Assembly: GCA_017525035.1 (NCBI GenBank)
Contig: JAFXTH010000023.1
Coordinates: 1-64,000, forward strand
DNA from: Bacilli bacterium
GTDB lineage: Bacteria > Bacillota_I > Bacilli_A > RF39 > UBA660
Direction: 5' to 3'
DNA: 64,000 bases
The notes below the pieces were generated by a model. It made no database searches. It worked only from the letters and a program-made list of their open reading frames with translations, and was not told the DNA's origin. Positions 51,005 to 59,492 of this stretch are shown here, piece after piece. How positions within the stretch are numbered: position 1 is the first letter of the stretch; the number at the start of each line of letters is the position of its first letter. Both the position numbers and the translations under genes were made by a program.

Positions 51005-51541
51005 ATGGACACAAACACAAAAGAAAAAGAAACAAGTATAGTAGAACCAGAATTAAGTAAAAAGTTAAGAGCATTCATTTTATCAATGGATGATACATAT
51101 GGTGATGGTACAACAATTGGACTTGCAAAAACACATTCAGACGGATTATATGATGCATTAAATCGTTATTCGCACGATGCGTTTGTTCAATATAGTGAAG
51201 AAGATATTCTTGCGGAATTAATTATGGACGAATTATTATGTGATCCTAGCGAAAATGATTATGTAGATGTAACTAGAAGACTTGCTAGTTTAAAAACTTC
51301 AGCAGAAAGAATATTTAAAGAAGTTCGTCAAGATAAGCATTACAAAGAAGCATTAATACATTCATTTATTAAACGTGCTGGTATCCCATTTTCTAAGAAA
51401 ACTGCTAATATTTCCCGTGCTGTTGTTGATATGGTTCAAAAAGTTAGTAGTTATCAGTTAGCAAAGCAAGAAAGCAGCAGAGGAAAAGTTTCCAAAGGTG
51501 GAAAAAAGAAAAAGTTACCATTTAAAAAGCTAAGACAATAG
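51005..51541 (+). CDS. Hypothetical protein with basic tail
   Basis: I do not recognise this protein of about 178 residues. It is soluble, helical and acidic in its first half, with a strongly basic end (RGKVSKGGKKKKLPFKKL) that suggests nucleic-acid or ribosome contact. The ribosome site is an unusual run of six G's (TTGGGGGGAATAAATATT) ahead of ATG 51005; longer in-frame starts lie before that site. Confidence 0.6.
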   Translation: MDTNTKEKETSIVEPELSKKLRAFILSMDDTYGDGTTIGLAKTHSDGLYDALNRYSHDAFVQYSEEDILAELIMDELLCDPSENDYVDVTRRLASLKTSAERIFKEVRQDKHYKEALIHSFIKRAGIPFSKKTANISRAVVDMVQKVSSYQLAKQESSRGKVSKGGKKKKLPFKKLRQ

Positions 51542-51554
51542 TCTTAGTTTTTTT
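51530..51554. terminator. Terminator between the convergent hypothetical gene and mutM
   Basis: CTAAGAC/GTCTTAG 7-bp stem with a 4-base loop, followed by seven T's on the plus strand and preceded by A's, so it can serve both convergent genes. Confidence 0.75.
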
Positions 51555-52368
51555 GACATTTAGGACAGTAGTAAGTACCCCTTCCTCCTACTTTTATTTT
51601 AATTATTTTGCTCTTACATATACGGCATTCTTCATTTTGTCTTTGATGAACAAATAGATTGTTTTGAAACATTCCGGTTACTCCTTCTTCCGAAGTATAA
51701 CTTCTAATTGTTGTTCCACCTTCTTCTATTGCCTTATCTAATACTTTAACAGTATTAGTTATTATATCTTTTCTATTCTTATCCGTTAAATCTTTAGCTT
51801 TCGTTAGTGGATTAATCTTTGATAAGAAAAGTATTTCATCAGCATATATATTACCAATACCTGTGATAATTGATTGATCTAGTAATACACTTTTGATTGG
51901 AAGTGTTTTTTTATTATACTTTTCTTTTAGATAATTGCTAGTTAAATCTTTATCCCATGGTTCTAATCCAAGTTCGGTATATGGCTTCATTGAATATATC
52001 TTATCTTTTTCAATAAGCATTACTCTTCCAAACTTTCTTACATCTGCAAAACGAAGTTGCTCATCATTATCTAAATTAAAGAATACATGTTCATGTTTAT
52101 TTTTTTCATCTTTCTTAGTTCTAAAGAAAAACTTACCTTCCATTCTTAAATGGAATAATAAATAGTAATCATCAAGAGTCATAACAATCCACTTACCTCT
52201 TGTTGTTATCTCATGTATTGTTTGATTTTTAATATTCTTTGTAAAATCATCGACAGATGGATAATCTATCATGTTTTTATGGAATACTTCAACACTTGTG
52301 ATTGTTCTATTAATCAATTTCTTTTCTAATTTTCTTGCTACTGTTATTACTTCTGGTTTTTCAGGCAT
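51544..52368 (-). CDS. mutM: Formamidopyrimidine-DNA glycosylase
   Basis: The 274-residue repair enzyme removes 8-oxoguanine and nicks abasic sites. The catalytic N-terminus MPEKPEVITV keeps Pro2 and Glu3 (after Met removal Pro1, Glu2) although Leu4 of the usual MPELPEVET is Lys. The helix-two-turn-helix and the C-terminal zinc finger CRICKSK...YYCPKCQ are present. It follows polA after 8 bases, the Bacillus order. Confidence 0.94.
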   Translation of the reverse strand: MPEKPEVITVARKLEKKLINRTITSVEVFHKNMIDYPSVDDFTKNIKNQTIHEITTRGKWIVMTLDDYYLLFHLRMEGKFFFRTKKDEKNKHEHVFFNLDNDEQLRFADVRKFGRVMLIEKDKIYSMKPYTELGLEPWDKDLTSNYLKEKYNKKTLPIKSVLLDQSIITGIGNIYADEILFLSKINPLTKAKDLTDKNRKDIITNTVKVLDKAIEEGGTTIRSYTSEEGVTGMFQNNLFVHQRQNEECRICKSKIIKIKVGGRGTYYCPKCQKN

Positions 52369-52376
52369 AGTATCAC

Positions 52377-54998
52377 CTACTTCGCATCATACCAATCTTT
52401 ACCTTTGTTAATATCTACTACTAAAGGTACAGATAGTTTATATGTATTTTCCATTATATCTCTAACAATATTTTCAACTACTTCTTCTTCATCTATTAAT
52501 ACATTAAATACAAGTTCATCGTGTACTTGAATAAGCATCTTACTCTTTAAGTTCCTCTTTTCAAATTCCTTGTATATTTCTACCATTGCTTTCTTTAAAA
52601 TATCAGCGCTAGTTCCTTGTATTGGTGTATTAAGAGCCATTCTTTCACCACTTGCTCTAATCATATAATTTTTATTATTTAATTCTTCAATAATTCTTTT
52701 TCTATTCATTAGTGTCTTAACATAACCATTTTTATGTGCTTCTTCTATTGTTTCTTTCATATATTCACTAATTCTTGGATATGTTTTTAGATAATTATCA
52801 ATAAAGTTTTTAGCTTTATATACATCGATATTCAAATCTTCAGAAAGGCCAAAACTACTGATTCCATAAAGAATTCCAAAATTAACAGCCTTAGCTTGTC
52901 TTCTTTCGTCTTTAGTAACTTTATCTAGTGGTACTCCAAATATATCACTTGCTGTTTTTGCATGTATGTCATTTCCTTGTTTGAATGCTTCTATTAAGTT
53001 TTCTGCATTAGACATTGCAGCAAATACTCTTAGTTCAATTTGTGAATAGTCACTAGAAAGGATTATTGAATCTTTTTCAGGATAAAAAGCTTTTCTAATT
53101 AGTTTTCCATACTCAAGTCTTGCTGGAATGTTTTGTAAATTTGGTTCACTTGATGATAATCTTCCAGTTCTTGTTAATGTTTGATTAAACTGCGTATGTA
53201 TTTTTCCGTCCGGTTTAATTTCGCTTATTAATCCTTCAACATAGTTGTTATATAGTTTTGATAAAGTTCTATAGTCTAATATTTTTTCTATTATTGGGCT
53301 ATAAGGTGCTACTTTATCAAGTATTTCCTTACTTGTTGAATAATTATTATCTTTTATTTTCTTTGGATAAGGAAGTTCCATTTTAACAAATAGTATTTCT
53401 CCAAGTTGCTTAGGAGACATAATATTAAATTCACTTCCTGCTAAGTCATATATTTCTTTTTCAAGACTAGCTAGTTTTTCTTTTATTTCTTCACCCATTG
53501 TTCTTAAATAATCAGCGCTTACGTTAATTCCAGTATATTCCATATCTGCAAGAACAACTGATAAGGGCATTTCTATTTCATTAAATAAATATTCTTCCTC
53601 TTCTTCCTTTAACTTATCTAAGTATTCATCTTTAGTATCATAAATATATTTAGCTTTTAGACAAGCATTTTTAGCAATTGTTTCTAAATCTGGTTCATGA
53701 AGTTTAGCAAGAGAACCAAACTCTTCTTCATAAAACATTACATCAATAGCATTATTTTTCATTAAATAACTAATATCATCTTTAATGTTATAGTTTAATA
53801 AGTATGCTGCTATCATAAGATCATAATTACAATTATTAATTGCAAGATTATTATATTTAAGTACTACTAAAAGTTTCTTCAAATCGTAAGTATACTTTTT
53901 ATAATCGTTTTCAAGAAGTATTTCTGGATTATCTTTTACTATTTCAAAAGGAATATAGTAATTGTTTTCTCCATCAGAAATAGATACTCCTAGAGGTTTA
54001 GATGAATGATAATTGTATCCTAATAATTCTAAATAAATAGAATAATCTTTATTTAATTTAACTTCATCTATATTATTTACTATTTTGTAATCTATTTTTT
54101 CTTCTATTTTAATATTTTCTCTTTGATCTTCTTTTTTAATATTCATTTTCTTAATTAAAGAATAGAATTCATAGTCTTCTAATAATTCAATATATTTTAA
54201 AGTATCATATCCTTTATATCTTATCTTTTCAAGGTCAGTATCTATAGGTACTTCAGTATATATTGTTGCAAGGTCATAGCTTTGATATGCAGATTCTTTT
54301 CCTTCAATTAATTTATCTTTTAATTTTCCCTTTATGTTATCAATGTTTTCATAAATATTATCAAGTGTTTTGTATTCTTGTAATAATTGAAGTGCTGTCT
54401 TTTCACCTACTCCTTTAACACCTGGAATATTATCTGATGGATCACCCATTAATGCTTTTAAATCAACCATTCTTGGTGGTTCTATTCCATATGTGTTAAT
54501 AAACTCTTGGTGTGTCATTCTTATATTACCAACTTGTTTTAATAGTTTTACTTCTACTTCATCAGTAATAAGTTGTAATAAATCTTTGTCACTACTTATT
54601 ATTACAGCATCGAAGTCTTTATTGTTATTACATTTTTTAGCAAACGTTCCAATAATATCGTCTGCTTCATAGTTATCTATTTCAAAGTAATTAATACCCA
54701 TTGCCTCAACTAATTTTTTAGCTTCAGGAAACTGCATTTTTAACTCATCAGGTGTAGCCATCCTTCCACCTTTATAGTCAGCATACTTCTCATGTCTAAA
54801 TGTTTTACCTTTATCAAATGCACACATTATATATGTTGGTTTTTCTTCTTCTATAATTTTATTCATCATGTTAACTAAACCATATAAAGCATTTGTTGGA
54901 AAACCTTTAGAGTTTTTCATTGTATTACCATTATATGCAGTTGCATAATAGCTTCTAAATAAAATGTTATTTCCATCAATTAATATTACTTTTTCCAT
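52377..54998 (-). CDS. polA: DNA polymerase I
   Basis: The 873-residue enzyme has a 5'-nuclease domain (DGNNILFRSYYA at the start, DALKGDPSDN-like LKALMGDPSDNIPGVKGVG near 185), a degenerate 3'-5' exonuclease-like middle domain, and the polymerase domain with motif A SSDYSQIELRVFAAM (about 650), motif B RRQAKAVNFGILYG (about 705) and motif C LIQVHDELVF (about 825). In the middle domain the metal-binding Asp/Glu residues look lost (YSIYLELLGYN), so proofreading is doubtful. TATAAT lies about 18 bases before the ATG. Confidence 0.96.
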   Translation of the reverse strand: MEKVILIDGNNILFRSYYATAYNGNTMKNSKGFPTNALYGLVNMMNKIIEEEKPTYIMCAFDKGKTFRHEKYADYKGGRMATPDELKMQFPEAKKLVEAMGINYFEIDNYEADDIIGTFAKKCNNNKDFDAVIISSDKDLLQLITDEVEVKLLKQVGNIRMTHQEFINTYGIEPPRMVDLKALMGDPSDNIPGVKGVGEKTALQLLQEYKTLDNIYENIDNIKGKLKDKLIEGKESAYQSYDLATIYTEVPIDTDLEKIRYKGYDTLKYIELLEDYEFYSLIKKMNIKKEDQRENIKIEEKIDYKIVNNIDEVKLNKDYSIYLELLGYNYHSSKPLGVSISDGENNYYIPFEIVKDNPEILLENDYKKYTYDLKKLLVVLKYNNLAINNCNYDLMIAAYLLNYNIKDDISYLMKNNAIDVMFYEEEFGSLAKLHEPDLETIAKNACLKAKYIYDTKDEYLDKLKEEEEEYLFNEIEMPLSVVLADMEYTGINVSADYLRTMGEEIKEKLASLEKEIYDLAGSEFNIMSPKQLGEILFVKMELPYPKKIKDNNYSTSKEILDKVAPYSPIIEKILDYRTLSKLYNNYVEGLISEIKPDGKIHTQFNQTLTRTGRLSSSEPNLQNIPARLEYGKLIRKAFYPEKDSIILSSDYSQIELRVFAAMSNAENLIEAFKQGNDIHAKTASDIFGVPLDKVTKDERRQAKAVNFGILYGISSFGLSEDLNIDVYKAKNFIDNYLKTYPRISEYMKETIEEAHKNGYVKTLMNRKRIIEELNNKNYMIRASGERMALNTPIQGTSADILKKAMVEIYKEFEKRNLKSKMLIQVHDELVFNVLIDEEEVVENIVRDIMENTYKLSVPLVVDINKGKDWYDAK

Positions 54999-55024
54999 AA
55001 ATAATCACCTATTAATATTATAGC

Positions 55025-55058
55025 AAAAAAAGAAAGTAATAAACAATTATTACTTTCT
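55025..55058 (-). terminator. Terminator after the tandem DUF3419-like genes
   Basis: AGAAAGTAATA/TATTACTTTCT 11-bp stem with a 6-base loop and T run on the minus strand. Confidence 0.8.
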
Positions 55059-55997
55059 TCTAAACATAGATAATCCTAATCTTCTAGGTTTTACATATTC
55101 AATTAATTCATTTTCCATTTTAATGTTAACCATTCTTTCGTCAATATTATATACATTAAAATCTTTATCTTCAAAATATGTTCTATAAAATCCATCAAAA
55201 ATAAAGTTATATGTTAAAGCAGATCCATTCTCTTTTAATGGTAGCGTTCTTAAAAATGCTTTATACATTTTTGCTCTATCAAAGGCACCATTTCCTGAAT
55301 ATGGGATGCAGCTAAGCATATTAGTCATTATGGCTAAATCAAATTTATCAAAGCCTCTCATATCTATATTGAATATATCGCCATCAATTAATTCAATTGA
55401 AGCTCTTTCTAATCTTCTTCCTGCTAGCATGTAGTTATTTCCTTGCAAGTATGGATTGTTTCTTACTGCTCTTTCAGGTGAAATGTTAAATGTTCCAAAC
55501 AAATTTGAATAATATAAATGTTTTCTTGAATAATTTGAAAATATATGATCCCAAAATTTTTGAGATTTACTATCAAGATTATCTCTTAATTTATCATAAT
55601 ATTTTTTATTAAATGGAAGTATCATATTTGGTCCATCAGTTATGCTTCCTATTATAAATTCAATGAATTCTTCCCTTGTTAAACTTTTAATTGCTGCAAA
55701 TTTAAGACGTGCATAATATTTTGCAAATCTACAAATATCTATACCTTTAACATATTCTGCTCCTTGCAATACCGCATTAATTATATGATCTGCTGATCCT
55801 GTTATTGCAAGAACTTTCTTTTTCCCTTTTAATTTATCATAGTAAATTTGATTACTTATTGTTTCATTCGTTGTTCTATATATCATAGAATGTCCATTAT
55901 ATGTCCCTTGAGAAACTCCTAATTTACCATTTAGAACATCATCTACTAGTTTTATATCACTACTTAGCTTTAACTCTTTAACGTCCATTCGTTCCAT
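55050..55997 (-). CDS. DUF3419-like (SAM-binding fold) protein, paralog B
   Basis: The protein of about 315 residues resembles DUF3419/BtaA-type proteins, which have a methyltransferase fold: VLAITGSADHIINAVLQGAE (motif I region, about 60) is followed by VKGIDICRFAKYYARLKFAAIKSL. It is about 30% similar by eye to the gene just upstream, with the same order of motifs (KFWDHIFSN versus KFWSTIFGQ, FDLAIMTNML versus FNLVNLSNVM). Function unknown. Start at ATG 55997 with AGTGGGGAAAAA; the start lies 20 bases inside the upstream gene. Confidence 0.65.
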   Translation of the reverse strand: MERMDVKELKLSSDIKLVDDVLNGKLGVSQGTYNGHSMIYRTTNETISNQIYYDKLKGKKKVLAITGSADHIINAVLQGAEYVKGIDICRFAKYYARLKFAAIKSLTREEFIEFIIGSITDGPNMILPFNKKYYDKLRDNLDSKSQKFWDHIFSNYSRKHLYYSNLFGTFNISPERAVRNNPYLQGNNYMLAGRRLERASIELIDGDIFNIDMRGFDKFDLAIMTNMLSCIPYSGNGAFDRAKMYKAFLRTLPLKENGSALTYNFIFDGFYRTYFEDKDFNVYNIDERMVNIKMENELIEYVKPRRLGLSMFRRK

Positions 55998-56895
55998 TTT
56001 TTCCCCACTTCTTTTTATAAACATATAGCCAGTCTGGTTCATTTCTTTCTTTAAGTAGTGGATCATCTAGATCAACTGGTCTAAAGTTATCACCCAAGAT
56101 TTCAAACATTCCATTTCCTTCAAGTGCAGTATAATATTCAATATTATAGTTTAATACTACACCATCACTTGTAAGTGGCATAGATTCAATAATATGTTTA
56201 AATTGTAAGTAATCACCTTTATTAAAAAGTACATGGTTCATAACATTAGATAAATTAACTAAATTAAATTTTTTCATACCCCTAGTATCAAGGTTCATAA
56301 GATTTGCTACGTGAAGTCTTAGTGTGATATCACCTATTTTTTCTTTTAATATCTCATATTGTCCTTCATGGACGTATATATTCTTATATAAAACTTCACC
56401 AATACGTTCTGAATATTTATCACGCTTAATAAGTGGTGAACATAATATTTGCTTATTACTAAACTGTCCAAATATAGTACTCCAAAATTTTTGTGCATCA
56501 GAGTCCATAAATGGATGAATTTTATTATATACATCTCTATTGAATAACTCTACTTCTTCTCCACCATAGAAGAAATGTAAAAATTCATCTCTTCCTAAAG
56601 CTTTAATAGCAGCTATTTTTAGTTTCAAATAGTATTGTGGAAATCTGCTTATATCAAATCCTTCAATATCCTTACTTCCCAATAATATTGCATTAAGTAT
56701 TTGATCACCCGATGCAATTATTGATAATATTCTTTCTCTTCCTGTTATTAAGTCTTTATATCCTTTAGCGGAAATCACTTCGTTTGTTCCGCGATATATT
56801 CCAGAAACAGAAGAAAATCCAAAGCCGTCTTCTCTTTTACCTGTTGTGATTATTTTTTGTGCTGTTTCTATATCTTCTTGTAATTCGGTACTCAC
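55978..56895 (-). CDS. DUF3419-like (SAM-binding fold) protein, paralog A
   Basis: The protein of about 305 residues has ILSIIASGDQILNAILLGS (about 65) then IEGFDISRFPQYYLKLKIA, the DUF3419 pattern of a nucleotide-binding loop followed by an acidic residue. It is the tandem paralog of the next gene and overlaps it by 20 bases. The start is GTG 56895, preceded by a run of seven G's as ribosome site; the frame extends further to 56910 through those G's but that part is not likely coding. Substrate unknown. Confidence 0.65.
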   Translation of the reverse strand: MSTELQEDIETAQKIITTGKREDGFGFSSVSGIYRGTNEVISAKGYKDLITGRERILSIIASGDQILNAILLGSKDIEGFDISRFPQYYLKLKIAAIKALGRDEFLHFFYGGEEVELFNRDVYNKIHPFMDSDAQKFWSTIFGQFSNKQILCSPLIKRDKYSERIGEVLYKNIYVHEGQYEILKEKIGDITLRLHVANLMNLDTRGMKKFNLVNLSNVMNHVLFNKGDYLQFKHIIESMPLTSDGVVLNYNIEYYTALEGNGMFEILGDNFRPVDLDDPLLKERNEPDWLYVYKKKWGKNGTNGR

Positions 56896-56946
56896 ACTGA
56901 TCCCCCCCACGAGCGTGTATTATATCAAAAAAAAGTGCAAAAGAAA

Positions 56947-56971
56947 AGAATAAATTAATTATTCTCTTTAT
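56947..56971 (-). terminator. Weak terminator after the DUF4176 gene
   Basis: AGAATAA/TTATTCT 7-bp stem with a 5-base loop and a T-rich tail on the minus strand. Confidence 0.5.
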
Positions 56972-57218
56972 TTAATGCTTCTTTTATTTTTAGATAATCA
57001 TCAGTTTTCATTCCTTCATGAATAACTTCTTCTATTTGATTATGTTTGAATGCTATTAAAGTTTTCATATCTATTAAACCGGCTGGATAGATGCAAGCTA
57101 CATAATCATTTGCTTTTATCTTATCTTGTTTTATTAATTTGCAATATCCAATAATAAGTAATTCAATTTTCCCTTCTTTTAATTTAACTATACTTCCAAT
57201 TGGTAAATAATCTATCAT
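56955..57218 (-). CDS. DUF4176 family protein
   Basis: The 87-residue protein begins DYLPIGSIVKLKEGKIELLIIG, the pattern of DUF4176, a small family found in type VII secretion (LXG/WXG) loci of Firmicutes. Its role there is unproven; partner or chaperone functions have been suggested. It starts 12 bases after the stop of the 731-residue lipase-like gene, with AAGAGGTGTTTT as ribosome site, so they form an operon. Confidence 0.75.
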   Translation of the reverse strand: MIDYLPIGSIVKLKEGKIELLIIGYCKLIKQDKIKANDYVACIYPAGLIDMKTLIAFKHNQIEEVIHEGMKTDDYLKIKEALNKENN

Positions 57219-57230
57219 AAAACACCTCTT

Positions 57231-59426
57231 TTATTTTGCTATATCAAATATATAATCAGATAAACATTCCCATCCATATGAATCAAATACTTCTTTTAAT
57301 GATTCATTAGCAGGAACATTTTCTACGTTATGCCCATCAACAATCGTTAAGACATTTCCATGCTCATCAAAAGATACGTCTTTATTCATATCAACTGAAT
57401 ATGGCATATGTACTCCTGTGAAAGGTACTTCTAAATATTGAATATCTCTAATCATATTAGTATCAAATCCTATATCAACACCTAATAATTTATAAAATGA
57501 TATTGTTGGATTATATCTATTAAATGTATCTACAAGAGTTGTACATGCATTATTAAATTCACTCGAATTAAGAGGTACATCTCTCAATGTTATTAAAGCA
57601 TCTCTTCCAAGTCCAAATATCGGGTTTCCACCAGTGATTCTATCATATGCTTCAATTACTGTATTAAACATTTTAGTTTTAGTACTGTTAGATATTGAAT
57701 TAATTGATGAGTTTGATGAAGCTGCTATTTCTTTACATTCTCTAATAGTCTCTTGATAATTTGCATATATTGGTATTGTTTTGCTTTTAAAACTATCAAA
57801 ATTATAAAGGTTAGATACTACATCACCTTCAGTAGAATATGATTTTAATAAACCTCTATCAAATGCACTATTAAAGACAGTATTAACATCTTCGTAAAAG
57901 AAATCATTATCAATATGATATGAGTTAAATAATACTAAGTCACCTTGATTACTGTTATTTTCGTTATATGTGCAAAGATAACTGTATTCTGCCAAATTAC
58001 CACCTAAGGATGTTCCACCAATATTTACTTTAGCACCAGAGTTAAGATACTTATTTACTGTATCAAGGGCTTGATCTTGTTGACTTAAGAATATTCCTGC
58101 AACTGCATTTGATGGTCTTAATGGATCAATATAACCTAATATAGTATTATCTTCTACACTTCTCATCATTGGGTAAGCATCAAAGATTAAGTCTTCTACT
58201 TCCGAAATATTAGTACAAGGAAAGTAAACCAATATTTCTTTATTCTTATCTTCAACAACTACTACATCGTATCCATTAGCCCCTTTAGTAAGTTCTTTTA
58301 TCTTTAAATCACCAAATCCATAACTAACAAGCTTACCTAATAACAGATTTCTGTAATTAGGGTTATCAGTATAAATAGACATATCGATAATTGTATTAGG
58401 ATCAAAAATAAACTGTGAATACTCGCTTATTGTAAATCCATTAGTTCCACTTAAACTTTCTAAGAATAATTCATTAATTGTCTTATCAGTTAATACTGAA
58501 CCATCTGAATATAAGTATTCTAAGAAGCTTAGATTAGCAAGCGCAATATTCTGAAAATCAGAATAATCTTTGAAACATCCACTGTTACTTACTTGTCCAT
58601 CTATAGCAGCAATATTCATTAAATTATTTAATATCATATTACTCACAATATCACTAGCGCCATTTTTCATAGCATACTGAACGAATGCAGCACCATCTAC
58701 TTCTAATATACTTTTAGCATTATTAAAGTACACTGAATAATTAGCATAGTTATTCTTTATAAAGTCTAATAATTCTTCAGTAGCATCCCCATATTTACCA
58801 AATTTTTGTTGATTTGCTACCAATTGTATATATAGATCTTTATATGTTATAATTTTGATTTTGTTAATTGATCCTACAACGCTGAAATCAATCGTATTTG
58901 TCTTACTATCGTATGCTGAAAAATATAACTTAACATTAGTAACGCTTAAGTTTGCTTGACCTTCAAGTAACAAAACAGTCTTCATGAAAGTCGCATCATT
59001 CTTCTCCCAATCCTCGAACTCTTTTGTCCTTTGTGTTTTATATAATGTTTCTCCATCTTGTTCATAAGCCACTTTTTCTGTTTCAATAGAAGGTCTATTA
59101 GCAAGATGTTCTTCGTAATCTTTATAACAATCAACATATTCAGTAGCACTCTCTACCATTGTAATTATATGACTGCTTGCTCCAATGATAAATTCACTAA
59201 GTTGTTGTGATTTTTCAATTGATTTTTTTATATTCTCAAAACTTTCACTTATTTGGTCTTTCACTTTATCTTGCCATGATGATTCATAATAATCATTAGC
59301 AGAATCAATTCCACTAAGGATTGTTAAAGCATCTTTTATGGAAGAACCAAAACTAACTAAAGATGATGAGCTATTATGTAACTGATCATAAATATCAAAT
59401 AATTCTTGAACTTTAGGAATTATCAT
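57231..59426 (-). CDS. Lipase-fold protein with WXG-like helical N-terminus (candidate type VII secretion substrate)
   Basis: The 731-residue protein starts with a helical region of about 105 residues containing SSWQDKVKDQI (Trp51), similar in layout to WXG/LXG domains. No Sec signal is present. The C-terminal half is an alpha/beta hydrolase of the Mbeg1-like/class 3 lipase kind: IGGTSLGGNLAEYS (Ser473), GDVVSNL (Asp535) and TGVHMPYSVD (His673) form a plausible triad. The following DUF4176 gene supports a type VII context. It may be a secreted phospholipase toxin or effector. No secretion machinery is in the window. AGAGGTGAGCTAA and a TATAAT precede the ATG. Confidence 0.7.
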   Translation of the reverse strand: MIIPKVQELFDIYDQLHNSSSSLVSFGSSIKDALTILSGIDSANDYYESSWQDKVKDQISESFENIKKSIEKSQQLSEFIIGASSHIITMVESATEYVDCYKDYEEHLANRPSIETEKVAYEQDGETLYKTQRTKEFEDWEKNDATFMKTVLLLEGQANLSVTNVKLYFSAYDSKTNTIDFSVVGSINKIKIITYKDLYIQLVANQQKFGKYGDATEELLDFIKNNYANYSVYFNNAKSILEVDGAAFVQYAMKNGASDIVSNMILNNLMNIAAIDGQVSNSGCFKDYSDFQNIALANLSFLEYLYSDGSVLTDKTINELFLESLSGTNGFTISEYSQFIFDPNTIIDMSIYTDNPNYRNLLLGKLVSYGFGDLKIKELTKGANGYDVVVVEDKNKEILVYFPCTNISEVEDLIFDAYPMMRSVEDNTILGYIDPLRPSNAVAGIFLSQQDQALDTVNKYLNSGAKVNIGGTSLGGNLAEYSYLCTYNENNSNQGDLVLFNSYHIDNDFFYEDVNTVFNSAFDRGLLKSYSTEGDVVSNLYNFDSFKSKTIPIYANYQETIRECKEIAASSNSSINSISNSTKTKMFNTVIEAYDRITGGNPIFGLGRDALITLRDVPLNSSEFNNACTTLVDTFNRYNPTISFYKLLGVDIGFDTNMIRDIQYLEVPFTGVHMPYSVDMNKDVSFDEHGNVLTIVDGHNVENVPANESLKEVFDSYGWECLSDYIFDIAK

Positions 59427-59462
59427 TTAGCTCACCTCTCTTACAATAATAATATTATACAA

Positions 59463-59492
59463 TAAAAAAGAATAATTTGATAATTATTCTTT
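59463..59492 (-). terminator. Terminator after topA
   Basis: AAAAGAATAATT/AATTATTCTTTT 12-bp stem with a 4-base loop and T run on the minus strand, overlapping the topA stop region. Confidence 0.8.
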
